Below are positions 49,463 through 58,131 of a DNA stretch of 64,000 nt, piece after piece. The translations under genes were made by a program, and so were the position numbers. Where the stretch lies: NCBI RefSeq assembly GCF_023520895.1, contig NZ_CP026029.1, positions 5,518,001-5,582,000 of the forward strand, in the 5' to 3' direction. The stretch comes from Paenibacillus sp. PK3_47. GTDB taxonomy: Bacteria > Bacillota > Bacilli > Paenibacillales > Paenibacillaceae. Under the pieces are notes generated by a model. That model worked only from the letters and a program-made list of their open reading frames with translations. It made no database searches and was not told where the DNA came from. Each line of letters opens with the position of its first letter. The stretch's first letter is position 1.

Positions 49463-50698
49463 ATGTTGAACAGCCTGAAGGGTAAACGAATCATCCTGGG
49501 AATTACCGGTGGGATAGCTGCTTACAAAGCGGCTGCCCTGACCAGCAAGCTCACGCAAAAGGGCGCAGAGGTGCATGTTATTATGACTGCTTCAGCCAAA
49601 CAGTTCATCACCGAGCTGACATTGCAGTCACTGTCCAAGCAGCGGGTATACAGCGACACGTTCCAGGAGCGGGATCCGGAGGCGATAGCGCATATTGATT
49701 TGGCCGACACTGCGGATCTGGTTCTGATTGCACCGGCTACTGCGAACATCATCGGCAAAATGGCCCATGGCATCGCTGATGACATGCTCACCAGCACGCT
49801 GCTCGCGGTTACGGCGCCGGTGATGGTTGCTCCGGCGATGAACGTCCATATGTACCAGCATCCCGCTGTGATCAGCAACATGAAGATCCTCGCAGAACGC
49901 GGTATTCAATTTATTGAACCGGGGGAAGGCCTGCTGGCCTGCGGTTATGTGGGTAAAGGACGGCTTGAGGAGCCCGAGACGATTGTACGGGTAGTAGAGA
50001 ATTATCTGGCACAGCGGGACAGCACCGCCTCAGGACCGCTGAAGGGGAAGAAGGTTATGGTCACTGCCGGCGGAACCATTGAGCGCATTGATCCTGTGCG
50101 GTACATTTCCAATGACTCATCGGGAAAAATGGGCTTTGCGGTAGCCCGCGCTGCGCGTGCGCTGGGTGCGGAGGTAACGCTGGTGGTTGCGAGAACGGAT
50201 GAAGCGCCGCCGCAGGACCCTGCCATCGAAATCGTCCGGGCATCATCGGCCCAGGACATGTACGAGGCTGTGTCCGGCCGCTGGAGCGATTGCGATATAT
50301 TGGTCAAAGCGGCAGCGGTGGCGGATTACCGGCCTAAGGAGAGCGCGGGTTCCAAAATCAAAAAAAGCGGGGACACCCTAACGCTGGAATTGGTGAAGAC
50401 TACAGATATACTTGAAACGCTGGGCCGGAGTAAAAACAAGCAGTTCCTGATCGGATTCGCCGCCGAGACAGGAAATGCGGAAGTCTATGCCAAGGACAAG
50501 CTGGTCCGTAAAAACCTGGATCTGATCGTGGCCAATGATGTCGCTGTGGAAGGAGCGGGCTTTGGAACGGATACGAATATCGTATCTATATATGATGCTG
50601 GCGGCCTGGTGCTGGATCTCCCGCTGGTCTCCAAGGATGAGGTAGCCCGCCGTCTCATGCTCCTGGCGGCAGAACGGACCTCTGGAGCTGCACTATAA
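49463..50698 (+). CDS. coaBC: Bifunctional phosphopantothenoylcysteine decarboxylase / phosphopantothenate-cysteine ligase
   Basis: The 411-residue enzyme carries two steps of coenzyme A synthesis. The N-terminal flavin decarboxylase (1-190) has GITGGIAAYKAA, the catalytic His region with IAHIDLADTADL, and PAMNVHMY. The C-terminal ligase (about 195-411) has VTAGGTIERIDPVRYISN and KAAAVADYRP. GGGGGAAATC precedes the ATG. An open frame 70 codons upstream crosses the terminator and is not used. The stop overlaps the priA start by one base (TAATG). Confidence 0.95.
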   Translation: MLNSLKGKRIILGITGGIAAYKAAALTSKLTQKGAEVHVIMTASAKQFITELTLQSLSKQRVYSDTFQERDPEAIAHIDLADTADLVLIAPATANIIGKMAHGIADDMLTSTLLAVTAPVMVAPAMNVHMYQHPAVISNMKILAERGIQFIEPGEGLLACGYVGKGRLEEPETIVRVVENYLAQRDSTASGPLKGKKVMVTAGGTIERIDPVRYISNDSSGKMGFAVARAARALGAEVTLVVARTDEAPPQDPAIEIVRASSAQDMYEAVSGRWSDCDILVKAAAVADYRPKESAGSKIKKSGDTLTLELVKTTDILETLGRSKNKQFLIGFAAETGNAEVYAKDKLVRKNLDLIVANDVAVEGAGFGTDTNIVSIYDAGGLVLDLPLVSKDEVARRLMLLAAERTSGAAL

Positions 50699-53229
50699 TG
50701 GATATTGCCAAGGTCATTGTCGATGTTCCTGTGCGCAGCACTGACCGGCCGTTTGATTATCTGATTCCGGGAGCATTAAAGCTGTGGATTGAGGTGGGCA
50801 GCCGGGTGGCGGTTCCCTTCGGGCACCGCACGGTCCAGGGCTTTGTAGTCTCTCTGGAATCCGGTGAGACGGGTTCTGTGTCCAAGCTGAAGCCGGTCCA
50901 GGAAGTGCTGGATCTGATGCCGCCGCTCTCTCCAGAGCTGGTAGAGCTGGCGGACTGGATGAGCCAAAGGTATGCCTGCAGAAGAATATCCGCACTGCAG
51001 GCCATGCTTCCAACTGCACTCAAGGGCAAGGCGGAACGGCTGATTTCTCTCGGGGAAGCCGCAGAGTCTTCCGGAGTGGCGGAGGACGAGCTGTTTCCGA
51101 TGTTTCTGGACACAGACCAGGAGGAGCAGCAGATTATCGATTTCGTAAGGCGCAGCGGTGAAGTTTCCATGAGACAGCTGACCCGGAGTTTTCCTGAAGC
51201 GGCGGAGACGGTGAAATTTATGCTCCGCCGGGGCGTGCTGGCCGAAACCCAGTCCATCAAGGATAAGATGGGCAAAAAGAAGCTCAAAGCTGTAGATCTG
51301 GCCATTGGTGTTGCGGCTGCGCGCGAATCGCTTGCCAGCTTTCCGGCTCGTTCGGCCCGGCAAAAGGAAGTGCTCGCTTTTCTGGTCGAAATGGAGCCGA
51401 TGCTGCCTATGCCGATGAAGGATCTGCTGGCCGTGCTGCAGGTGACAGCCGGGACCGTTAAGGCGCTGGAGGATAAGGGATATATTGAAATCAGCGAGGT
51501 TGAGGTATACCGTGACCCGTATCGGGGACGGGACTTCAAGCCCAGTACGCCGCTGCCGCTCACGCCCGAGCAGGAATCGGTGTATAAGCGGATTACCAGA
51601 GCGGTTGATGAACAGCGCCATGAGGTGTTTTTGCTGCATGGGGTTACCGGCAGCGGGAAAACAGAGATTTATCTGCAGTGTATCCAGCGTGTAGTGGAAC
51701 AGGGCCGGCAGGCTGTCGTCCTGGTTCCGGAAATTGCGCTCACACCCCAGATGGTTGAACGGTTTAAAGGCAGATTCGGCAGCGGAGTAGCGGTGATGCA
51801 CAGCCGCTTGTCTGTAGGCGAAAGGTATGATGAATGGCGGAAGATCCGTGAGGGCAAAGCATATGTGGCCGTAGGTGCGCGTTCAGCGGTGTTTGCTCCG
51901 TTCGCAAATCTCGGTCTCATCATTATGGATGAGGAGCATGAGAGCTCTTATAAACAGGAAGAGAACCCGAAGTATCATGCCCGTGATGTCGCTGTCCGCC
52001 GTGCGGAGCAGGGCGGTGCCGCTGTAATTCTCGGTTCTGCCACCCCTTCGCTGGAGAGCTATCATGCGGCCAGGTCGCAAAGTGATATTCATTTCTCGCC
52101 GATCCTGCTGGAGATGCCGACACGGGCGCTGGGCAATGAACTGCCAAAGGTGCATGTTGTTGATATGCGAGACGAGCTGAAAGAAGGCAACCGTTCCATG
52201 TTCAGCCGCAGGCTGCACGCTGCACTTGCAGACAGGCTGGAACGCGGTGAACAGACCGTGCTGCTGCTGAACCGCAGAGGCTTCTCAACGTTTGTCATGT
52301 GCCGGAGCTGCGGTTATGTTGCCGGATGTCCGGAATGCGATATCTCGCTGACCTACCACAGCCGCAGCGACAATCTGCGCTGCCATTATTGCGGTCATGC
52401 CGAGCCGGCGCCGAAGATATGTCCGGAATGCGGCAGTGAGCATATCCGCTTTTTTGGTACGGGAACACAGCGGGTGGAGGAAGAACTGGGCAAGCTGTTT
52501 CCGGGAATCCGGGTGATCCGGATGGATGTAGATACGACCACGGAGAAAGGCTCGCATGAGAAGCTGCTGAACCAGTTCAGGGACAAAAAAGCCGATGTGC
52601 TTCTGGGCACGCAGATGGTCGCCAAAGGCCTGGATTTCCCTGATGTTACGCTGGTTGGTGTCATCACGGCGGACTCCGCATTGAATCTGCCTGATTTCCG
52701 TGCGGGAGAAAAAACGTTCCAGCTGCTGACTCAGGTGGCAGGCCGGGCCGGACGGCACCAGCTTCCGGGTGAGGTCGTAGTCCAATCCTACACACCGGAG
52801 CACTACTCCATTGTCCATGCCAGCGGCCATGACTATAACTCTTTTGTGCGTGAAGAGCTCAAGCACCGCAGGGAACTGCACTACCCGCCATACTGCAGGC
52901 TCATTCTTGTGACGCTGTCCCATGAGCAGCTTCCGCTGCTGCTCAAAATGGCCGAGAACTACGCGCTGAATATCCAGGGCAAAGCAAGGCAGCTGCGCTG
53001 GTACGGCAGTCTGGACAAGCTGTCTTCAGATGCGCTTGATCTTTTGGGACCGGTAGCTTCCCCTTTGCCGCGGCTGAAAGGAAGATACAGGTTTCAGTGC
53101 ATTATTAAATGGCGGGGTTCCATAGATGCAATCGGGTTAGCCAAGCAGGTGGCGGAAGAGCTGGAGGATTCGGTACGGGATAACGGACTGCAGATCAGCA
53201 TAGACGTCGACCCGCAAATGTTGATGTAG
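50698..53229 (+). CDS. priA: Primosomal protein N' (PriA helicase)
   Basis: The 843-residue 3'-5' helicase restarts stalled replication forks. It has the N-terminal 3'-end DNA-binding domain, Walker A GVTGSGKTE, the DEEH box (IIMDEEHESSYKQEE), and a zinc-binding region with cysteine pairs in CRSCGYVAGCPECD and CHYCGHAEPAPKICPECG. Helicase motifs V and VI (LLGTQMVAKGLDFP, TQVAGRAGR) follow. It is longer than E. coli PriA through an extra winged-helix-like region after the N-terminal domain. It is co-translated with coaBC. Confidence 0.96.
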   Translation: MDIAKVIVDVPVRSTDRPFDYLIPGALKLWIEVGSRVAVPFGHRTVQGFVVSLESGETGSVSKLKPVQEVLDLMPPLSPELVELADWMSQRYACRRISALQAMLPTALKGKAERLISLGEAAESSGVAEDELFPMFLDTDQEEQQIIDFVRRSGEVSMRQLTRSFPEAAETVKFMLRRGVLAETQSIKDKMGKKKLKAVDLAIGVAAARESLASFPARSARQKEVLAFLVEMEPMLPMPMKDLLAVLQVTAGTVKALEDKGYIEISEVEVYRDPYRGRDFKPSTPLPLTPEQESVYKRITRAVDEQRHEVFLLHGVTGSGKTEIYLQCIQRVVEQGRQAVVLVPEIALTPQMVERFKGRFGSGVAVMHSRLSVGERYDEWRKIREGKAYVAVGARSAVFAPFANLGLIIMDEEHESSYKQEENPKYHARDVAVRRAEQGGAAVILGSATPSLESYHAARSQSDIHFSPILLEMPTRALGNELPKVHVVDMRDELKEGNRSMFSRRLHAALADRLERGEQTVLLLNRRGFSTFVMCRSCGYVAGCPECDISLTYHSRSDNLRCHYCGHAEPAPKICPECGSEHIRFFGTGTQRVEEELGKLFPGIRVIRMDVDTTTEKGSHEKLLNQFRDKKADVLLGTQMVAKGLDFPDVTLVGVITADSALNLPDFRAGEKTFQLLTQVAGRAGRHQLPGEVVVQSYTPEHYSIVHASGHDYNSFVREELKHRRELHYPPYCRLILVTLSHEQLPLLLKMAENYALNIQGKARQLRWYGSLDKLSSDALDLLGPVASPLPRLKGRYRFQCIIKWRGSIDAIGLAKQVAEELEDSVRDNGLQISIDVDPQMLM

Positions 53230-53248
53230 TTGACCTGCGTGGTACAAT
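53221..53248 (+). promoter_or_regulatory. Candidate promoter of def-fmt-rsmB
   Basis: TTGATG (53221-53226, end of priA) and TACAAT (53243-53248) are 16 bases apart. Confidence 0.45.
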
Positions 53249-53299
53249 GGGAATGGATTTTCACATGACAATGTTTAGAACAAGGAAGGTGTTTTTATA

Positions 53300-53785
53300 A
53301 TGGCTATCAGACTGATCGTAAAAGAACCGGATGAGGTGCTTCATAAGACAGCAAAGACGGTAACGAAGGTAACGCCTAATGTGCAGAAGCTGCTTGATGA
53401 TATGGCGGATACAATGTACGACGCGGAAGGCGTGGGCCTGGCAGCTCCGCAGGTAGGTATCCTGAAACGGCTGATTGTCGTTGATGCCGATGAAGAGCAC
53501 GGGCTGATCAAGCTGATCAATCCTGAAATTGTCAGTACGGAAGGCGAACAGTTCGGGCCGGAAGGCTGCCTGAGCATTCCCGGGCTCAACGGTGATGTCC
53601 GCCGTGCGGAGACTGTCACTGTACGGGGCCTGGACCGTGAAGGCAATGAGGTGACCATTACAGGCAGCGGACTGCTCGCCCGGGCATTTCAGCATGAGAT
53701 TGATCATCTGAACGGTGTATTGTTTACAGACATTGCCGAGAAGGTATATGAATACACCGCTGACCACAGTGAAGCAGGGGAGTGA
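53300..53785 (+). CDS. def: Peptide deformylase
   Basis: The 161-residue metalloenzyme removes the formyl group from new proteins. All three motifs are intact: GVGLAAPQVG, EGCLSIPG with the metal cysteine, and HEIDHLNG with the two histidines and catalytic glutamate. The short form is typical of the def-fmt pair. AAGGAAGG precedes the ATG. The end overlaps the fmt ribosome binding region. Confidence 0.96.
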   Translation: MAIRLIVKEPDEVLHKTAKTVTKVTPNVQKLLDDMADTMYDAEGVGLAAPQVGILKRLIVVDADEEHGLIKLINPEIVSTEGEQFGPEGCLSIPGLNGDVRRAETVTVRGLDREGNEVTITGSGLLARAFQHEIDHLNGVLFTDIAEKVYEYTADHSEAGE

Positions 53786-53790
53786 AACAT

Positions 53791-54726
53791 ATGAAGATCG
53801 TATTCATGGGAACCCCTGCCTTTGCGGTTCCCTCCCTGAAGATGCTAGTGGAAGAAGGTTATGAGGTCGTGGCTGTTATTACACAGCCTGACCGTCCGCA
53901 GGGCCGCAAGAAAACATTGGTACCTACACCTGTGAAGGAAGCTGCCCTGGCACTTGGCCTGCCGGTGCTGCAGCCGGAGCGGCTGCGCCGGCCGGAAGCT
54001 GTAGCTGAGCTTGCCGCTTATGAGCCGGATCTGATTGTTACGGCGGCTTATGGTCAGATCCTGCCCAAGTCGGTGCTGGACCTGCCGGTAAACGGCTGTG
54101 TCAATGTTCACGGATCACTGCTGCCGAAATACCGCGGCGGAGCGCCGATTCAGCGCTGTATTATTAATGGTGAAACAGTGACTGGAGTAACGCTGATGTA
54201 TATGGCTGAAGGCCTCGATACAGGAGATATGATCTCCCGGGTCGAAGTGCCGATTGAGGATGACGATACATCAGGAATACTATTCGAAAAGCTCAGTCTT
54301 GCCGGCCGTGATCTGCTGAAGGCCGAAATGCCGCGTCTGGCAGCCGGCCGTGTAGAAGCTGATCCTCAGGATGACAGTGAAGCAACCTACGCGCCCAACC
54401 TGACCCGTGAGGATGAACGGATTAACTGGAATGCGGATTCACTCAATATCTATAACCAGATCCGCGGTCTTGTGCCGTTTTCCGGAGCATTTACGCTCTG
54501 GAACGGCGAGAGCTTCAAAGTATGGTCAGCTGCAAAGCCGGTTGTCAGCAGTGATGGAGCAGCGGCACCGGGGACTGTGCTTGCGCTGAACGAAAGCGGT
54601 GTTGAGGTGAAGACCGGCAATGGAACGCTGCTGCTGACCACCGTGCAGCCGGCAGGCAAAAAAGCAATGAGCGCCGGCGATTTCAGCCGCGGTGCAGCCA
54701 TGAAGCCAGGGACGGTGCTCGGTTGA
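53791..54726 (+). CDS. fmt: Methionyl-tRNA formyltransferase
   Basis: The 311-residue enzyme formylates initiator Met-tRNA. It has IVFMGTPAFAVPSL, the catalytic stretch NVHGSLLPKYRGGAPIQ with the Asn-His pair, and GVTLMYMAEGLDTGDMI. The C-terminal tRNA-binding domain follows. The ATG at 53791 is preferred over a GTG at 53782 because AGGGGAG then has normal spacing. The stop overlaps the rsmB start as TTGA. Confidence 0.96.
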   Translation: MKIVFMGTPAFAVPSLKMLVEEGYEVVAVITQPDRPQGRKKTLVPTPVKEAALALGLPVLQPERLRRPEAVAELAAYEPDLIVTAAYGQILPKSVLDLPVNGCVNVHGSLLPKYRGGAPIQRCIINGETVTGVTLMYMAEGLDTGDMISRVEVPIEDDDTSGILFEKLSLAGRDLLKAEMPRLAAGRVEADPQDDSEATYAPNLTREDERINWNADSLNIYNQIRGLVPFSGAFTLWNGESFKVWSAAKPVVSSDGAAAPGTVLALNESGVEVKTGNGTLLLTTVQPAGKKAMSAGDFSRGAAMKPGTVLG

Positions 54727-56123
54727 GCGCGGCCGGCAAAGGCGGCGCGGGCCGCAGCAGTAACAAGAAGGCAGCTGCTTCCGCACGCGAAGTAGCGCTG
54801 GATATTCTTGTCCGGGTGGAACAGGAGGGAGCTTACAGCAACCTTCTTCTGAACAGCAGTCTGCAGAAATCAGGACTAAGCCGTGAAGATGCCGGACTTG
54901 CCACTGAACTGGTGTACGGAAGCATCTCCCGCATGATCACGCTTGATTATGTGCTGGACGATTTTGTAAGCAAAGGTATAACCAAGCTGCAGCCCTGGGT
55001 ACGCAGCCTGCTGCGCTTAAGTCTGTATCAGATTATGTATCTTGACCGCATCCCTCCGCATGCAGCAGTCAATGAGGCTGTTAACATTGCCAAGAAGCGC
55101 GGGCATCAGGGAATCTCAGGTATGGTGAACGGAGTCCTGCGCAACGTGCTTCGTGCAGGTGAGCTGCCGGTGCTCAAAGCAGGGCTGAGCGAGGAAGAAC
55201 GGATTTCCATTCTTCATTCCCATCCGCTCTGGATGGTGCGCGAATGGAGTGCCCAGTACGGCCTGGAGACCGCTGCAGCTATGTGTGCGGCCAACAATGA
55301 GCCGCCGGCGGTCAGTGTACGCGTAAATACGACGATGATCAGCCGTGAAGCACTGCTGGCCCAGATGCTTGAAGCCGGACTGGATGCTTCCGAGTCCATA
55401 TTGAGCCCGTTCGGTATTGTTGTAAAAGGCGGCGGCAATCTGGCCCTTACCTCCTGGTACAGTGACGGTTATTTATCCGTACAGGATGAGAGTTCGATGC
55501 TCGTAGCTGAGGCTGTAGCTCCGGAACCGGGGATGAAAGTGCTGGATTGCTGCGCTGCACCCGGCGGCAAAAGCGCCCATATGGGCGAATTAATGAAGGA
55601 CCAGGGCAGTATTTATGCCAATGACCTGCATGAACACAAAGCAAAGCTGGTTACAAGCCAGGCGGAACGTCTAGGCCTGGACTGCATCACAGCAGGAAGC
55701 AGCGATGCGCTGGATCTGGCACAGTCGCTTGAGGCAGCTTCCTTTGACCGGATTCTGCTGGATGCGCCCTGCTCCGGTCTGGGCGTCATCCGCCGCAAGC
55801 CGGATCTGAAATGGCGGAAGCAGCCCGAGGATGTGGCCGGCATAGCCGCCCTGCAGGGCGAACTGCTGCAGTCCGTCTCTAGGCTCCTGAAGCCGGGCGG
55901 CGTGCTGGTATACAGCACCTGCACCACAGAGCAGGCGGAGAACAGCCGTGTAGTTTCGGAATTTCTGGAGAATAATTCCGGCTTTGCATCCGTGACTTTT
56001 AATTCACCGGTATGGGACCGGCTCAGCGGCACGGCGCTTGCTGAAGGCGAAGGGATACAGCTTCTGCCGCAGCATTATGGAAGCGACGGTTTTTATATTG
56101 CACGTATTGAACGACTCTTGTAA
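54723..56123 (+). CDS. rsmB: 16S rRNA m5C967 methyltransferase
   Basis: The 466-residue enzyme has an NusB-like N-terminal domain (about 15-150) and a SAM-dependent methylase. Motifs are LDCCAAPGGKSAHMGE for SAM, DAPCSGLGV with one catalytic cysteine, and STCTTEQAEN with the other. The start is TTG inside the end of fmt, with a basic, Gly- and Ser-rich tail of about 15 residues before the domain. It follows the def-fmt-rsmB order of Bacilli. Confidence 0.95.
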   Translation: MSAAGKGGAGRSSNKKAAASAREVALDILVRVEQEGAYSNLLLNSSLQKSGLSREDAGLATELVYGSISRMITLDYVLDDFVSKGITKLQPWVRSLLRLSLYQIMYLDRIPPHAAVNEAVNIAKKRGHQGISGMVNGVLRNVLRAGELPVLKAGLSEEERISILHSHPLWMVREWSAQYGLETAAAMCAANNEPPAVSVRVNTTMISREALLAQMLEAGLDASESILSPFGIVVKGGGNLALTSWYSDGYLSVQDESSMLVAEAVAPEPGMKVLDCCAAPGGKSAHMGELMKDQGSIYANDLHEHKAKLVTSQAERLGLDCITAGSSDALDLAQSLEAASFDRILLDAPCSGLGVIRRKPDLKWRKQPEDVAGIAALQGELLQSVSRLLKPGGVLVYSTCTTEQAENSRVVSEFLENNSGFASVTFNSPVWDRLSGTALAEGEGIQLLPQHYGSDGFYIARIERLL

Positions 56124-56157
56124 AATAGTAGATCTGCATCGTAATGAGAGAACTCCC

Positions 56158-56193
56158 GCCCGCAGGACTTTGTGCGCGGCGGGCTTTTCTTTT
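56158..56193 (+). terminator. Terminator after rsmB
   Basis: GCCCGC pairs with GCGGGC and is followed by TTTTCTTTTA. Confidence 0.6.
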
Positions 56194-56219
56194 ACCGTCT
56201 CTGAAATTTGTGTTAAAAT
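56191..56219 (+). promoter_or_regulatory. Candidate promoter of rlmN-stp-prkC
   Basis: TTTACC (56191-56196) and TAAAAT (56214-56219) are 17 bases apart, right after the rsmB terminator. Confidence 0.42.
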
Positions 56220-56307
56220 AGGAAGAATGAGAAATAATACGCATATGGATATCATTAAGCGTATTGCAGTTTATCAATAAAATACGAAAGCACAGGTGCT
56301 AACTATA

Positions 56308-57348
56308 ATGAAACCTTTAATATATGATTTTTCTCTGGAAGAGCTGCAGCAGTGGGCCAAGGATAACGGTGAGCCTGCTTTCCGCGGCGGCCAGATTTTT
56401 GACTGGCTGTATGTGAAGCGAGTGAATGACTTTGAATCCATGAGCAACTTGTCTAAGGCGCTGCGGGCCAAGCTGGATGAACAGTTCAGTATCAATGCCC
56501 TGACTGAAATTACGAAGCTGGAATCGAAGGACGGTACGGTGAAATTCCTGTTTGGACTGCATGACGATCATGCCATCGAAACAGTTATTATGAAGCATAA
56601 CTATGGCAACAGTGTCTGCGTAACAACACAGGTAGGCTGCCGGATCGGCTGCACCTTCTGTGCATCAACGCTCGGGGGGCTGAAACGCGACCTGACAGCA
56701 GGTGAAATTGTTGCCCAGGTTGTCCGTTCCCAGCAAATTCTGGATGCCCGCGGTGAGCGCGTAAGCAGTATTGTAATTATGGGTACAGGCGAGCCGTTCG
56801 AAAATTATGATGCCACCATGAGATTCCTGCGCCTGATGATTCATGAAAAAGGCCTGAACATCGGCCAGCGCCACATTACCGTCTCCACCAGCGGAATTGT
56901 TCCGAACATCTACAAATTTGCTGATGAAGATACCCAGATCAATCTGGCGATTTCGATCCATGCGCCTAACGATGCATTGCGCTCCAAGCTGATGCCTGTT
57001 AACCGCCGTTACCCGTTTGACGATGTTATTGAATCACTGCGTTATTATCAGGCCAAGACCGGGCGCCGGATCAGCTTCGAATATGCCCTGATCGGCGGGG
57101 TCAATGACCAGCCGGAGCATGCGAAGGAGCTGGCCGGCGTGCTTAAGAGCATGCTGTGCCATGTTAACCTCATCCCGGTTAATCATGTGCCTGAACGCAA
57201 ATATGTACGGACTTCCCGCAATGATATTTTTGAATTTCAGCGTATTCTGGCCGACCAGGGTGTGAATGTAACGATCCGCCGTGAGCAGGGCCATGATATT
57301 GCGGCCGCATGCGGACAGCTGCGCGCCAAACATATGGAGTTGAGGTGA
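56308..57348 (+). CDS. rlmN: 23S rRNA A2503 / tRNA A37 C2-methyltransferase
   Basis: The 346-residue radical SAM enzyme has the cluster motif CRIGCTFC (CxxxCxxC), GEPFENYDA and the C-terminal catalytic Cys in DIAAACGQLR. The N-terminal helical domain is complete (FSLEELQQWAKDNGEPAFRG). ACAGGTG precedes the ATG at 56308. It could be mistaken for Cfr, but length and context fit RlmN. The gene is followed by stp six bases on. Confidence 0.95.
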   Translation: MKPLIYDFSLEELQQWAKDNGEPAFRGGQIFDWLYVKRVNDFESMSNLSKALRAKLDEQFSINALTEITKLESKDGTVKFLFGLHDDHAIETVIMKHNYGNSVCVTTQVGCRIGCTFCASTLGGLKRDLTAGEIVAQVVRSQQILDARGERVSSIVIMGTGEPFENYDATMRFLRLMIHEKGLNIGQRHITVSTSGIVPNIYKFADEDTQINLAISIHAPNDALRSKLMPVNRRYPFDDVIESLRYYQAKTGRRISFEYALIGGVNDQPEHAKELAGVLKSMLCHVNLIPVNHVPERKYVRTSRNDIFEFQRILADQGVNVTIRREQGHDIAAACGQLRAKHMELR

Positions 57349-57354
57349 GGATAG

Positions 57355-58131
57355 TTGATCAGAACAGTTCATGCCAGCGACATTGGCCGGGTACGTACGG
57401 TAAATGAGGATTCTGTCTGGATCGGCGCCACGCGCCACGGTTATACACTCGGCATTATAGCCGATGGAATGGGCGGACATTTGGCTGGAGATACCGCGAG
57501 CAGGCTCGCTCTGGAGAGTATGAGGAGCACGCTCGATGAACTTCAGCCCGAACTGTCAAAGGAAGAGCTTGGAACTGCGCTCTCCTCTGCAATTAAGGAA
57601 GCCAACCACACCGTTCACAGTGAGGCTTCGCGTGACGAGAAGTACCACAACATGGGTACGACTGTTGTATCGGTTCTGCTGAAGGGGACCGCAGGCTATA
57701 TTGGCCATGTCGGTGACAGCAGAGCTTATCTTGTGAAGGACGGTGCTGCATTTCAGTTAACCGAGGATCATACGCTGGTCAATGAGCTGTTCAAGAACGG
57801 CCAGATCAGCCTGGAGGAGCTTGGCAGCCATCCCCGCCGCAATGTACTGACAAGAGCGATGGGGACGGATGCAGAGGTAACTGCGGATCTGGCGCCTGTC
57901 AGTCTGGCGCCCGGTGAGCTGCTGCTGCTGTGCAGCGACGGGCTCAGCAATTTTGTCAGCCAGGAGCATCTGGGCAAGGTTGCAGGAATCCGGGAAATAT
58001 CCTTAGAGGAGAGAGCGGATCGCTTGCTTCAGCTGGCGCTGCTTGCCGGGGGTGGCGATAATATCAGCGTCGCTTTGTTGGAACATCAAGGAGAGGCCGC
58101 TGCGCCCGAGACAAAGGAGTGGAATAGATGA
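57355..58131 (+). CDS. stp: PP2C-type serine/threonine phosphatase
   Basis: The 258-residue phosphatase (PrpC/Stp) removes phosphate from PrkC and its targets. It has the PPM motifs TVNEDSVWIG, ADGMGGHLAGD, GTTVV, GHVGDSRAYL, LLLCSDGLSNFV and GGGDNISV, with all metal aspartates. The start is TTG after GAGGTGAGGA. Its stop overlaps the prkC ATG (ATGA), a conserved phosphatase-kinase coupling. Confidence 0.95.
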   Translation: MIRTVHASDIGRVRTVNEDSVWIGATRHGYTLGIIADGMGGHLAGDTASRLALESMRSTLDELQPELSKEELGTALSSAIKEANHTVHSEASRDEKYHNMGTTVVSVLLKGTAGYIGHVGDSRAYLVKDGAAFQLTEDHTLVNELFKNGQISLEELGSHPRRNVLTRAMGTDAEVTADLAPVSLAPGELLLLCSDGLSNFVSQEHLGKVAGIREISLEERADRLLQLALLAGGGDNISVALLEHQGEAAAPETKEWNR